Origin: JBCCTX01 sp039197765
GTDB lineage: Bacteria > Bacteroidota > Bacteroidia > J057
Assembly (NCBI GenBank): GCA_039197765.1
Contig: JBCCTX010000014.1
Location: 1-48,527 of the forward strand
Length of the DNA: 48,527 nt
Direction: 5' to 3'
A program made the position numbers and the translations under genes. The first letter of the stretch is position 1. Each line of letters starts with the position of its first letter. Below are positions 30,394-39,928 of this stretch, in pieces. The notes under the pieces are model-generated. The model was given only the letters and a program-made list of their open reading frames with translations, made no database searches and was not told where the DNA came from.

Positions 30394-30789
30394 ATGGCTG
30401 ATTTGAAAGAATTCGCAGAGCAACTCGTAAGTCTTTCACTTAAAGATGTAAATGATCTTGTAAATATTCTTAAGGAAGACTACGGTATAGAGCCCGCTGC
30501 TGCCGCTGCTGCTGTAGCAATGCCAATGGCAGGTGGTGCTGCTGCTGGTGATGGGGGAGGGGAAGCTGCTGCTGCCCAAACAGAGTTTGACGTGATCCTG
30601 GTTAGTCCTGGAGGAGCCAAACTTAATGTGGTAAAAGCCGTAAAAGCTATCACCGGGCAAGGATTGAAAGATGCTAAAGGATTGGTAGATAGCGCACCTA
30701 CACCTATCAAGGAAAAAGTTTCTAAAGAAGAAGCTGAAGCTGTTAAGAAGCAGCTCGAGGATGCAGGTGCAGAGGTCGAGTTGAAGTAA
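30394..30789 (+). CDS. rplL: Ribosomal protein L7/L12
   Basis: 131 residues. Stalk protein that recruits translation GTPases. N-terminal dimerisation helices (LKEFAEQLVSLSLKDVNDLVNILKEDYGIEP), an Ala/Gly-rich hinge (about 32-62) and the C-terminal domain with EFDVILVSPGGAKLNVVKAVKAITGQGLKDAKGLVDSAPTPIKE. A strong hairpin follows in the gap to rpoB. Confidence 0.99.
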   Translation: MADLKEFAEQLVSLSLKDVNDLVNILKEDYGIEPAAAAAAVAMPMAGGAAAGDGGGEAAAAQTEFDVILVSPGGAKLNVVKAVKAITGQGLKDAKGLVDSAPTPIKEKVSKEEAEAVKKQLEDAGAEVELK

Positions 30790-30815
30790 ACAGATCTGTA
30801 TCTAACCCCATAATG

Positions 30816-30846
30816 GAAATAGACCTGATATTTTCAGGTCTGTTTC
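30816..30846 (+). promoter_or_regulatory. Strong hairpin between rplL and rpoB (attenuator or RNase III site)
   Basis: Thirteen pairs with one G-U: AGACCTGA 30821-30828 with TCAGGTCT 30834-30841, extended outward to GAAAT/GTTTC, with a 5-base loop. It is followed by GTGTATG rather than a T run, so it should not terminate fully. In E. coli the rplL-rpoB gap also holds an attenuator and an RNase III site, which lowers rpoBC relative to ribosomal proteins; the same use here is inferred from position. Confidence 0.65.
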
Positions 30847-30946
30847 TGTGTATGTAAAGCACAGCTACATTTGTACTGTGAAATAAGATGTTCCCGGTAA
30901 ATTTCGTTCTTTAATAAATTGGTCCAACCAAAAAAATCAAAAGAGC

Positions 30947-33900
30947 TTGGCTAATACACAATACAAAGAAAGGATGACCTTCTCTAAGATCAAAAAGGTC
31001 ATCGAATATCCTGATTTTTTGGAAGTGCAATTGAAGTCTTTCAGAGACTTTATGCAAGTGGATACTCCACAGGATAAACGCAATAACGAAGGTCTTTACA
31101 AAGTATTTAAAGAGAACTTTCCCATCACGGATGCCAGGGAAAATTTCGTATTGGAGTTTATGGATTACTATATTGACCCACCCAGGTATTCCATAAATGA
31201 ATGCAAAAGCCGTGGACTTACTCACTCCGTTGCCCTAAAGGCAAAACTATTCTTGTATTGTACAGATCCTGAAAATGAGGATTTCGAACCCGTAACCCAG
31301 GAGGTATATTTGGGTAACATCCCTTACATGACCCGGAATGGAACCTTTATTATCAATGGTGCTGAGCGCGTAGTTGTGAGTCAGCTTCACCGTTCTCCAG
31401 GTGTATTCTTTGGGCAGTCATACCACGCAAATGGCTCCAAGCTGTATTCCGCACGTATTATTCCTTTCAAAGGCTCATGGATTGAGTTTTCGACCGATGT
31501 AAACAACGTTATGTATGCCTACATCGATCGGAAAAAGAAATTTCCAGTTACTACTTTGATGCGTGCCATAGGCTACAGTACAGACAAAGATATTTTAGAG
31601 ATCTTCGGCCTTGCTGAAGAAGTAAAGGTCTCCAAGACCAATCTGAAAAAAGCCGTGGGTAGGAAACTTGCTGCCAGGATTCTTAGAACCTGGACAGAGG
31701 ACTTTGTAGATGAGGATACAGGGGAGGTGGTTTCCATTACTAGGAACGAGGTGCTTTTCGATCGCGATCATGTGATCGAAAAAGATGACATTGAGCAGAT
31801 TGCTGATTCGGGAGTCAACAACATGATTCTCGTCTCAGATAATACCAATGCAGGTGAGTATTCTATCATTTACAACACGCTACAGAAAGATAATTCCAAC
31901 TCCCAAAGCGAGGCAGTTGATCTCATTTATCGACAGCTGCGTAATGCCGAGCCACCAGATGAGGAGACGGCAAGGGGAGTTATCGATAAACTCTTCTTTA
32001 GCGACAAGCGCTACGATCTGGGAGAGGTAGGACGCTATCGCTTGAATAAAAAACTCCACGGAGTGTTTGAAGAGGACAGCCTGGTACTTACAAAGACCGA
32101 TATCATTCGGATCGTTGAATACTTGGTGGAACTTCAAAATAGTAAGACGCACGTAGATGATATTGACCACCTGAGTAATAGAAGGGTGCGAACTGTAGGG
32201 GAGCAATTGTACTCTCAATTTAGCGTAGGGCTTGCGAGAATGGCACGTACCATCCGCGAGCGTATGAATATCCGGGACAACGAGGTATTCACACCAAGCG
32301 ACCTAATCAACGCGCGTACCCTTTCAAGTGTTATTAATTCTTTCTTTGGAACCAACCAGCTCAGTCAATTTTTGGATCAAACCAATCCTCTCTCCGAATT
32401 GACACACAAGCGTAGGGTTTCAGCCCTTGGGCCTGGAGGTCTTTCTAGAGAAAGAGCCGGCTTTGAGGTACGAGACGTGCACTATACACACTATGGTAGG
32501 CTGTGTCCCATTGAGACGCCTGAAGGACCCAATATCGGTTTGATATCTTCTTTGTGTACTTACGCAAAGATTAATGATATGGGCTTTATAGAAACCCCCT
32601 ACCGGAAAGTAAATGATGGGACGGTTACAAAAGAAACGAGTTACCTCAGTGCAGAGGAAGAGGACGGAATTACCATAGCACAGTCTAATGCACCCATCAA
32701 GGATGATGGGAATTTTGTAAACAACCGTGTGAAGGCTCGTAATATGGGGGACTTCCCCGTTGTAGAACCTGATAAGGTAGGCTACATGGACGTGGCTCCT
32801 AACCAGATTGTGAGTGTGGCGGCTTCGTTGATTCCCTTTTTGGAGAATGATGATGCCAACCGTGCCTTGATGGGATCAAACATGCAGCGCCAGGCAGTGC
32901 CTTTATTAAAGCCTGAAGCACCGATTGTAGGGACAGGAATTGAAAAGAAAGTTGCTGAGGACTCCCGTTCTATGCTAATGGCTGAGGGAGAAGGAGTAAT
33001 TGATTATGTAGATGGTAGCAAGGTTATGATTCGCTATGATCGGGATGCCATTGACGAGTTGATCAGTTTTGACGATAGCCTAGTTGAATACCCTATCCCC
33101 AAGTTCCATAGGACTAATCAGAATACGAGTATTAACTTAAGACCTGTAGTCAAAAAAGGCGACAAGGTCTCAAAAGGAACGGTTATCGCTGATGGGTATG
33201 CAACAGAAAGTGGAGAACTTGCCCTGGGCAAAAACCTGCTGGTAGCCTTCATGCCTTGGAGAGGGTATAATTTTGAGGATGCCATCGTGATTTCCGAGCG
33301 GGTAGTAGCCCATGATGTCTATACATCTATTCACGTAGAGGAGTTCGAATTGCAGGTTCGAGATACAAAGAGGGGGGAAGAGGAACTTACGCGTGAAATA
33401 CCCAATGTAAGTGAAGATGCGATCAAAAATCTTGACGAGAATGGCCTTATTCGAGTAGGTGCTCAGGTAAATCCTGGGGATATCCTGATTGGTAAAATTA
33501 CGCCAAAGGGTGAATCCGATCCCACGCCTGAAGAAAAGCTCCTTAGAGCTATCTTTGGGGACAAAGCAGGAGATGTGAAAGATGCCTCTTTGCGAGTTCC
33601 TCCCTCTATTCAAGGAGTGGTGATCGATAAGGTATTGTTTTCAAAAGAAAAGAAAGAAGCCAAAGCCAAAGCGCGGGATAAAAAGCGTTTGGCTGAATTG
33701 GAGGAGAAGTACAACCGGGAAATGACGGAACTCAACCAGATGATGGTGAGCAAAATCGCTTCCCTTTTAGGCGCTTCCAAGTCCAAAGGGGTAAAAAATA
33801 AATTCAACGAAGAGGTGATTCCTTCTGGAAAGAAGTTTACTGAGAAAAACCTCTCAGTTCTTCATTTCCCCGATATCATTCCTTCAGATTGGACTCAGGA

Positions 33901-34750
33901 TGAGGAGTTGAACAAGCACACAGAAACGCTTTTCCTCAACTTCAAGAGGAGGTATGACCGAATCGAAGGAGGATTCCGCAGAGAAGAATACCAAATACGT
34001 GTAGGAGATGAACTCCCTTCTGGAATTTTGAAGCTTGCCAAAGTATATGTGGCTAAGAAGCGTAAACTCAAAGTAGGAGATAAAATGGCTGGACGCCACG
34101 GAAACAAAGGAGTTGTATCCCGCATTGTTCCTGTGGAAGATATGCCATTTCTAGACGACGGTACCCCAGTAGACATTGTTCTGAATCCACTAGGTGTACC
34201 TTCTAGGATGAACCTGGGACAGGTATTTGAAACTATTTTGGGTTGGGCTGGCCGGAAACTAGGGATGAAGTTTGCTACGCCAATATTTGATGGAGCATCT
34301 ATAGATGAAGTAAACGGTTACCTGGAAAAAGCTGGATTGCCCGAATATGGCGTAACGCGTCTGAACAATGGACTGAATGGGGAGAAATTTGCTGAGGCAA
34401 CAACTGTAGGGATTATCTACATGCTGAAGCTGATTCACTTGGTAGATGATAAGATGCACGCCAGATCCATTGGACCTTACTCTCTCATCACACAGCAACC
34501 CTTGGGTGGTAAAGCACAATTTGGGGGTCAGCGTTTTGGAGAGATGGAGGTTTGGGCCCTAGAGGCTTTCGGTGCGGCACATATCCTTCGGGAGATGCTT
34601 ACCGTGAAGTCCGACGACGTAATGGGTAGAGCTAAGGTATATGAATCTATTGTTAAGGGAGATGTACTGCCATTCCCAGGAGTTCCCGAGTCATTCAATG
34701 TATTGATACATGAACTTCGAGGATTAGCCCTTGAGGTAACCTTAGAATAA
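30947..34750 (+). CDS. rpoB: RNA polymerase subunit beta
   Basis: 1267 residues. Seen: IEYPDFLEVQLKSF at the N-terminus, NGAERVVVSQLHRSPGVFF, the rifampicin region with FGTNQLSQFLDQTNPLSELTHKRRVSALGPGGLSRERAGFEVRDVHYTHYGRLCPIETPEGPNIGLI, and the C-terminal DDKMHARSIGPYSLITQQPLGGKAQFGGQRFGEMEVWALEAFGAAH. The start is a TTG at 30947; the first in-frame ATG is nine codons later and would remove residues found in relatives, and no ATG exists upstream in frame. No rifampicin-resistance change is obvious (SQFLDQTNPLSELTHKRRVSALGPGG). Confidence 0.98.
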   Translation: MANTQYKERMTFSKIKKVIEYPDFLEVQLKSFRDFMQVDTPQDKRNNEGLYKVFKENFPITDARENFVLEFMDYYIDPPRYSINECKSRGLTHSVALKAKLFLYCTDPENEDFEPVTQEVYLGNIPYMTRNGTFIINGAERVVVSQLHRSPGVFFGQSYHANGSKLYSARIIPFKGSWIEFSTDVNNVMYAYIDRKKKFPVTTLMRAIGYSTDKDILEIFGLAEEVKVSKTNLKKAVGRKLAARILRTWTEDFVDEDTGEVVSITRNEVLFDRDHVIEKDDIEQIADSGVNNMILVSDNTNAGEYSIIYNTLQKDNSNSQSEAVDLIYRQLRNAEPPDEETARGVIDKLFFSDKRYDLGEVGRYRLNKKLHGVFEEDSLVLTKTDIIRIVEYLVELQNSKTHVDDIDHLSNRRVRTVGEQLYSQFSVGLARMARTIRERMNIRDNEVFTPSDLINARTLSSVINSFFGTNQLSQFLDQTNPLSELTHKRRVSALGPGGLSRERAGFEVRDVHYTHYGRLCPIETPEGPNIGLISSLCTYAKINDMGFIETPYRKVNDGTVTKETSYLSAEEEDGITIAQSNAPIKDDGNFVNNRVKARNMGDFPVVEPDKVGYMDVAPNQIVSVAASLIPFLENDDANRALMGSNMQRQAVPLLKPEAPIVGTGIEKKVAEDSRSMLMAEGEGVIDYVDGSKVMIRYDRDAIDELISFDDSLVEYPIPKFHRTNQNTSINLRPVVKKGDKVSKGTVIADGYATESGELALGKNLLVAFMPWRGYNFEDAIVISERVVAHDVYTSIHVEEFELQVRDTKRGEEELTREIPNVSEDAIKNLDENGLIRVGAQVNPGDILIGKITPKGESDPTPEEKLLRAIFGDKAGDVKDASLRVPPSIQGVVIDKVLFSKEKKEAKAKARDKKRLAELEEKYNREMTELNQMMVSKIASLLGASKSKGVKNKFNEEVIPSGKKFTEKNLSVLHFPDIIPSDWTQDEELNKHTETLFLNFKRRYDRIEGGFRREEYQIRVGDELPSGILKLAKVYVAKKRKLKVGDKMAGRHGNKGVVSRIVPVEDMPFLDDGTPVDIVLNPLGVPSRMNLGQVFETILGWAGRKLGMKFATPIFDGASIDEVNGYLEKAGLPEYGVTRLNNGLNGEKFAEATTVGIIYMLKLIHLVDDKMHARSIGPYSLITQQPLGGKAQFGGQRFGEMEVWALEAFGAAHILREMLTVKSDDVMGRAKVYESIVKGDVLPFPGVPESFNVLIHELRGLALEVTLE

Positions 34751-34760
34751 AAAATCCGTA

Positions 34761-34791
34761 GAGGGTCTTCCAGTTAATAGGGAAGACTCTT
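34761..34791 (+). promoter_or_regulatory. Hairpin between rpoB and rpoC
   Basis: About 11 pairs with G-T wobbles (GTCTTCC 34765-34771 with GGAAGAC 34781-34787, extended outward), a 9-base loop, tail TTCC. The lack of a T run suggests an RNA processing or stabilising structure in the 111-base rpoB-rpoC gap. Confidence 0.5.
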
Positions 34792-34850
34792 TCCAGAGAT
34801 ATAGGTTAGGTATTCTGTGTTCTTTCGTGAAATTTCTAGCAATTAATATT

Positions 34851-34855
34851 GGAGG
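34851..34855 (+). promoter_or_regulatory. Strong Shine-Dalgarno (GGAGG) of rpoC
   Basis: GGAGG stands 6 bases before the rpoC ATG. Other genes in this window have A-rich leaders without such a sequence, as is usual in Bacteroidota, so this one is exceptional. Confidence 0.7.
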
Positions 34856-34861
34856 TCGACC

Positions 34862-37800
34862 ATGCCAATTGCAAAAACTACTAAAATTAACAGTGATTTT
34901 AAGCGAATCACTATCAGCTTGGCTTCTCCGGAAGCCATCTTAAACAGATCCCATGGAGAAGTCCTAAAGCCTGAGACCATTAACTACCGAACATATAAGC
35001 CAGAAAAAGATGGCTTATTCTGTGAGCGTATTTTTGGTCCCGTAAAGGATTATGAATGCCACTGTGGTAAGTACAAGCGCATACGCTACAAGGGTATCAT
35101 CTGTGATCGTTGTGGAGTTGAGGTTACAGAGAAGAAGGTGAGAAGAGATCGGATGGGGCACATCCAATTGGTTGTGCCAGTAGCGCACATCTGGTATTTC
35201 CGTACCCTACCCAGCAAAATTGGGTATCTTCTTGGACTAACTTCCAAGAAGTTGGATCAGATTATCTATTACGAAAGGTATGTGGTAATTAATCCTGGGA
35301 TAATGGAGTCCGAAGGGATTCAGGGAATGGATTTTCTGACGGAAGAAGAGTATTTGAATATACTCGAAACCCTTCCTAAGGAGAATCAGATGCTACCTGA
35401 TGAGGATCCAGAGAAGTTTGTGGCTAAAATGGGTGCTGAAGCCCTCGAAGCAATCCTCTCTCAGTTAGATTTAGACAACCTTTCCTACACGCTTAGGCAG
35501 AAGGCAGCTAATGAAACCTCACAGCAACGTAAGAACGACGCCTTGAAGCGTCTTAAAGTGGTAGAAGCATTCCGTGGAGCAAATAGGCGGATTGAAAACC
35601 GTCCTGAATGGATGGTTGTTCGAATCGTTCCGGTTATTCCACCCGAGTTGCGTCCCCTAGTTCCTCTAGAGGGAGGTCGCTTTGCAACTTCCGATTTGAA
35701 TGACCTGTACCGAAGGGTAATCATACGAAATAATCGCCTGAAGCGTTTGATCGAGATCAAAGCACCTGAAGTAATCCTCCGCAATGAAAAGCGGATGCTG
35801 CAGGAAGCAGTTGATTCTCTCTTTGATAATACGCGGAAGGTGAATGCGGTTCGTTCCGATTCTAATCGCGCTTTGAAGTCTTTGAGCGACATGCTCAAAG
35901 GAAAGCAAGGACGTTTTCGTCAGAATCTCCTTGGAAAGCGAGTAGATTATTCCGGGAGATCAGTGATTGTGGTTGGACCTACACTGAAGTTATATGAATG
36001 TGGGCTACCCAAATCTATGGCAGCAGAGCTTTTCAAGCCCTTTGTAATTCGCAAGCTCATCGAGCGTGGAATTGTAAAGACGGTGAAAAGTGCTAAAAAG
36101 CTTGTTGATCGAAGAGATCCGGTTATTTGGGATATCCTGGAAAACGTATTGAAAGGACACCCAGTTATGCTTAACCGGGCACCGACCCTGCACCGACTCG
36201 GTATTCAGGCGTTTATGCCTAAATTGGTAGAAGGTAAGGCTATTCGTCTACACCCGCTTGTTTGTACAGGGTTCAACGCTGACTTTGATGGAGACCAGAT
36301 GGCGGTTCACGTTCCGCTGTCGAATGAAGCTTGTTTGGAGGCAATGTTGTTAATGCTTTCGGCACACAATATTCTCCACCCTGCAAATGGTTCCCCTATT
36401 ACCCTGCCTACCCAGGACATGGTACTGGGAATTTATTACCTCACCAAAGCACGACCTGGACAAAGAGGAGAAGGTCTGCTGTTTGGTAGTAAAGAGGAAG
36501 TAGAAATTGCCTACAACGAGGAAGTAGTCGCAAAGCATGCGAAAATTAAAGTTCGTATTGCCAAGCATGATCCCGATACGGGACGGGTAATCCTGGATGA
36601 AGAAGGAAAAACCGTTACAGAAATTGTAGAAACAACAGCAGGAAGGGTTCTTTTCAATAAAATCGTACCTGAGAATGCAGGGTATATCAATATTCTTCTT
36701 ACGAAGAAGACTATGCGAGGAGTTATCTCTGATATCTTCCGTAAGGCGGGTATGGTTGAGACAGTGGGATTCCTCGATCGCTTGAAGAACCTCGGGTTCA
36801 ACGAGGCCTTTAGAGGAGGGCTATCTTTTTCACTGGGAGAGGTTATTATTCCTGAAGCAAAAAATATCCTGATCAATGAAGCGGAAGAGAAAATCGAGGA
36901 AGTATGGATGAACTACAACATGGGATTGATCACGGAGAATGAGCGATACAATCAGGTGATAGATATTTGGACTCACGCCAATTCTAATTTGACTGAAACG
37001 CTGATGAAGCAACTCAGTGAAGATAAGGATGGGTTCAACAACATTTATATGATGTTCCACTCTGGGGCAAGGGGCTCTAAAGAGCAGATTCGCCAGTTGG
37101 GTGGTATGCGGGGCTTAATGGCGAAGCCACAGAAAACCTTGAAAGGTTCTGCAGGCGAAATCATCGAGAATCCGATCCTTTCTAACTTTAAAGAAGGACT
37201 TTCTGTACTGGAGTATTTCATTTCTACCCACGGTGCAAGGAAGGGTCTCGCAGATACCGCTTTGAAGACGGCCGATGCAGGTTACCTCACGCGTCGTTTG
37301 GTAGATGTAGCCCAGGATGTTATCATCACAGAGGAAGATTGTGGAACACTCAGAGGAATCACTATTGCAGCCCTTAAGGAAAATGAGGACATTATTCAGC
37401 CTTTGGGTGAGCGTATCTTAGGACGCGTAATACTTGATGATCTGGTACATCCCATTACAGAAGAGGTGATTGTCAAAGCAGGGGATGAGATCAATGAGCA
37501 GATTGCTCGTGCGATCGATAATTCTCCTATTGAGGAAGTCGAGATTCGGTCTGTACTGACTTGTGAGTCCAAGCGAGGGGTTTGTGCTAAGTGTTACGGA
37601 CGTAACCTGGCATCAGGTATCCTGGTAGAAGTAGGAGAGGCAGTTGGTGTAATTGCTGCCCAGTCAATTGGAGAACCAGGCACCCAGCTGACCCTACGTA
37701 CCTTCCACGTAGGGGGTACTGCCCAGCGGATTGCAGCTGCAAGCCAGTTGATCGCCAAGTTTGAAGGTAAGTTAGAGCTGGAAAACATCCGATTTGTAGA

Positions 37801-39190
37801 GAAGGAGAATGACGAAGGAGAAAAGGTTCGAATCGTGATAAGCCGGGCTGGAAAACTGAAGATATTAGACGATAAGTCTCGTATCCTCTTTTCGAATAAA
37901 GTTCCTTATGGTGCGAATCTGTACGTGAAAGATAAGGCTAAGGTCAAGAAAGGTATCTTACTTGCCAATTGGGATCCTTATAACTCAGTAATCATCTCTG
38001 ATAATGTTGGAGTAATTGAGCTGATAGACGTGAAAGAAGGACTCACCTTCTTAGAGGATGTGGATGAGCAGACAGGACACAAGGAAAAGGTAATTATCGA
38101 TAGTCGAGATAAGACCATTAACCCAACCATTGTTATCAAGGATAAGAGTGGTAAGGAAATCCGCTCCTACAACTTACCAGTTGGTGCACACCTTGTTGTA
38201 GAAGATAAGGAAGAAATTGCAGCAGGTCAGGTAATGGTAAAGATTCCTCGATCAAGTGGAGGTACAGCAGATATTACAGGGGGTCTTCCTCGTGTAACCG
38301 AACTTTTCGAGGCACGGAATCCTTCTAATCCTGCGGTAGTTTCGGCTATTGAAGGGATGGTACGCCTGGGTGGTGTGAAGCGTGGAAACCGTGAGGTATT
38401 TATCACTTCCCCTGATGGCTCAGATGAGCGTAAGTATCTGATATCCCTCAACAAGCACATTCTTGTGCATGAAGGAGACTACACCATGTCCGGGGAGATG
38501 CTCTCTGATGGTGCGATTGCTCCTAAGGATATTCTGTCGATTAAAGGGCCTAGTGCAGTACAAGCCTATATCGTAAACGAGATCCAGGAAGTCTACCGGA
38601 TGCAAGGGGTACCGATCAACGACAAACACGTCGAAGTGATTGTGCGCCAGATGATGCAGAAAGTTGAGATTGTCGACGCAGGAGACACGATCTTCCTTGA
38701 AAAAGAAGTTGTCAATAAGATCGACTTCCAAGAGGAGAATGATTGGATCTTCGATAAAATGGTGGTAGATAATGCTGGAGGATCTACCTCGCTGAGACCT
38801 GGACAGATCGTTTCAAGGCGAAAACTCAGAGATGAGAATTCTCAACTCAGAAGAAAAGACCTTGAGCTGGTTGTAGCGAGAGAAGCAAGGCCTGCCATTT
38901 GTCAGCCCGTATTGATGGGAATCACACGTGCATCCTTAGGTACGAAAAGCTGGCTTTCTGCAGCCTCCTTCCAGGAAACTACCAAGGTACTGAGTGAGGC
39001 CTCAATTTCTGCTAAAACAGATGATCTAATGGGCTTGAAAGAGAATGTGATTGTCGGACACCTGATCCCTGCGGGAACAGGTCTCAGAGACTATCAGGAT
39101 ATAGTCGTCGGAGGCGGCGAGGAGTTCGAGAGAAGGCGTAAGAAGGCTGAGTGGGGTATGCCAGAAGAACTCAAAGCTGTTCCTGACTGA
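34862..39190 (+). CDS. rpoC: RNA polymerase subunit beta'
   Basis: 1442 residues. Seen: zinc ribbon YECHCGKYKRIRYKGIICDRCGVEV, the clamp/lid parts GRFRQNLLGKRVDYSGRSVIVVGP, VMLNRAPTLHRLGIQAF, the catalytic magnesium site NADFDGDQMAVH at 472-483, the second zinc site CESKRGVCAKCYGRN, the GEAVGVIAAQSIGEPGTQLTLRTFH bridge/trigger region and the late ARPAICQPVLMGITRASLGTKSWLSAASFQETTKVL. Preceded by a strong Shine-Dalgarno. An intrinsic terminator at 39207 closes the whole tRNA-tuf-rpoBC block. Confidence 0.99.
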   Translation: MPIAKTTKINSDFKRITISLASPEAILNRSHGEVLKPETINYRTYKPEKDGLFCERIFGPVKDYECHCGKYKRIRYKGIICDRCGVEVTEKKVRRDRMGHIQLVVPVAHIWYFRTLPSKIGYLLGLTSKKLDQIIYYERYVVINPGIMESEGIQGMDFLTEEEYLNILETLPKENQMLPDEDPEKFVAKMGAEALEAILSQLDLDNLSYTLRQKAANETSQQRKNDALKRLKVVEAFRGANRRIENRPEWMVVRIVPVIPPELRPLVPLEGGRFATSDLNDLYRRVIIRNNRLKRLIEIKAPEVILRNEKRMLQEAVDSLFDNTRKVNAVRSDSNRALKSLSDMLKGKQGRFRQNLLGKRVDYSGRSVIVVGPTLKLYECGLPKSMAAELFKPFVIRKLIERGIVKTVKSAKKLVDRRDPVIWDILENVLKGHPVMLNRAPTLHRLGIQAFMPKLVEGKAIRLHPLVCTGFNADFDGDQMAVHVPLSNEACLEAMLLMLSAHNILHPANGSPITLPTQDMVLGIYYLTKARPGQRGEGLLFGSKEEVEIAYNEEVVAKHAKIKVRIAKHDPDTGRVILDEEGKTVTEIVETTAGRVLFNKIVPENAGYINILLTKKTMRGVISDIFRKAGMVETVGFLDRLKNLGFNEAFRGGLSFSLGEVIIPEAKNILINEAEEKIEEVWMNYNMGLITENERYNQVIDIWTHANSNLTETLMKQLSEDKDGFNNIYMMFHSGARGSKEQIRQLGGMRGLMAKPQKTLKGSAGEIIENPILSNFKEGLSVLEYFISTHGARKGLADTALKTADAGYLTRRLVDVAQDVIITEEDCGTLRGITIAALKENEDIIQPLGERILGRVILDDLVHPITEEVIVKAGDEINEQIARAIDNSPIEEVEIRSVLTCESKRGVCAKCYGRNLASGILVEVGEAVGVIAAQSIGEPGTQLTLRTFHVGGTAQRIAAASQLIAKFEGKLELENIRFVEKENDEGEKVRIVISRAGKLKILDDKSRILFSNKVPYGANLYVKDKAKVKKGILLANWDPYNSVIISDNVGVIELIDVKEGLTFLEDVDEQTGHKEKVIIDSRDKTINPTIVIKDKSGKEIRSYNLPVGAHLVVEDKEEIAAGQVMVKIPRSSGGTADITGGLPRVTELFEARNPSNPAVVSAIEGMVRLGGVKRGNREVFITSPDGSDERKYLISLNKHILVHEGDYTMSGEMLSDGAIAPKDILSIKGPSAVQAYIVNEIQEVYRMQGVPINDKHVEVIVRQMMQKVEIVDAGDTIFLEKEVVNKIDFQEENDWIFDKMVVDNAGGSTSLRPGQIVSRRKLRDENSQLRRKDLELVVAREARPAICQPVLMGITRASLGTKSWLSAASFQETTKVLSEASISAKTDDLMGLKENVIVGHLIPAGTGLRDYQDIVVGGGEEFERRRKKAEWGMPEELKAVPD

Positions 39191-39206
39191 TAGGAAAATT
39201 TAGCGT

Positions 39207-39238
39207 AAAAAAAAGGGGCTGTTTTGGCCCCTTTTTTT
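39207..39238 (+). terminator. Intrinsic terminator after rpoC
   Basis: GGGGC (39215-39219) pairs with GCCCC (39227-39231) around a 7-base loop, with eight A before and seven T after that can extend the stem. A textbook terminator; because of the A run it may work in both directions. Confidence 0.93.
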
Positions 39239-39304
39239 ATTTAATTTCATAGGGTTGTAAAGATGTTATCAATTGCGACCCCTTAACGAATCAACTCCCA
39301 CTTG

Positions 39305-39823
39305 ATGAACACCTCTGCCAAAATTCTCATCATGGAAAATGAGGAGATCCTTAGCCGTTTGCATCGCATGGCCTTTGAGATCTATGAGCGTAATTACGAC
39401 AATCAAATGCTGCACGTAATAGGGGTAAATGAGCGAGGTGGGTACTTAGCATCAAAGATATTAGAATATTTGCGAAAAGTATCTCCCTTGGAGTTTGTGT
39501 ATTCCCAGGCGATGGTTGATAAATATACCGATCCTGTTTCCTATGGAATTCAATTGGAAATGGACCCCAACGACTTAAAAGGTCAGGACGTAATCGTTGT
39601 AGACGATGTCTTGTACACAGGTAGAACCCTACTAAATGTAGTGGCTATTCTCCTCCAGGCGGGTCCGTCCACCATACAGACGGCTATCTTAGTGGATCGA
39701 GGCCATCGGAGTCTCCCTATCTCTCCTGATTTTGTAGGAGTTGAGCTGGCCACTACGCTACAGCAGCACGTTTCGGTTGAAATTGATCGGGAACAGGAAA
39801 TCGCTCAGGCATATTTGCAGTGA
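39305..39823 (+). CDS. PyrR-like phosphoribosyltransferase
   Basis: 172 residues from the ATG at 39305 (an in-frame TTG precedes it directly). Type I phosphoribosyltransferase fold with the PRPP motif VIVVDDVLYTGRTLLNVVAILL and the PyrR-like end VDRGHRSLPISPDFVGVELATT. PyrR proteins are uracil phosphoribosyltransferases and, in Firmicutes, RNA-binding attenuators of pyr operons. No pyr genes lie nearby, so a regulatory role is not supported; a salvage enzyme is more likely. It begins soon after the rpoC terminator. Confidence 0.88.
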   Translation: MNTSAKILIMENEEILSRLHRMAFEIYERNYDNQMLHVIGVNERGGYLASKILEYLRKVSPLEFVYSQAMVDKYTDPVSYGIQLEMDPNDLKGQDVIVVDDVLYTGRTLLNVVAILLQAGPSTIQTAILVDRGHRSLPISPDFVGVELATTLQQHVSVEIDREQEIAQAYLQ

Positions 39824-39928
39824 GTTTAAGGGCAAACAATTCCCTAGAGCTTCGAATTCTTCCACAGATTGTCAATCCAGATTCTTGGCCTTAGAAAGCC
39901 TAAAGGTGCCTAACCAACGAACCTATCC

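Noticed and set aside
35485..35898. Long minus-strand frames inside rpoC (and similar ones in rpoB and tuf)
   Set aside because: Antisense shadows produced by the codon use of conserved genes.
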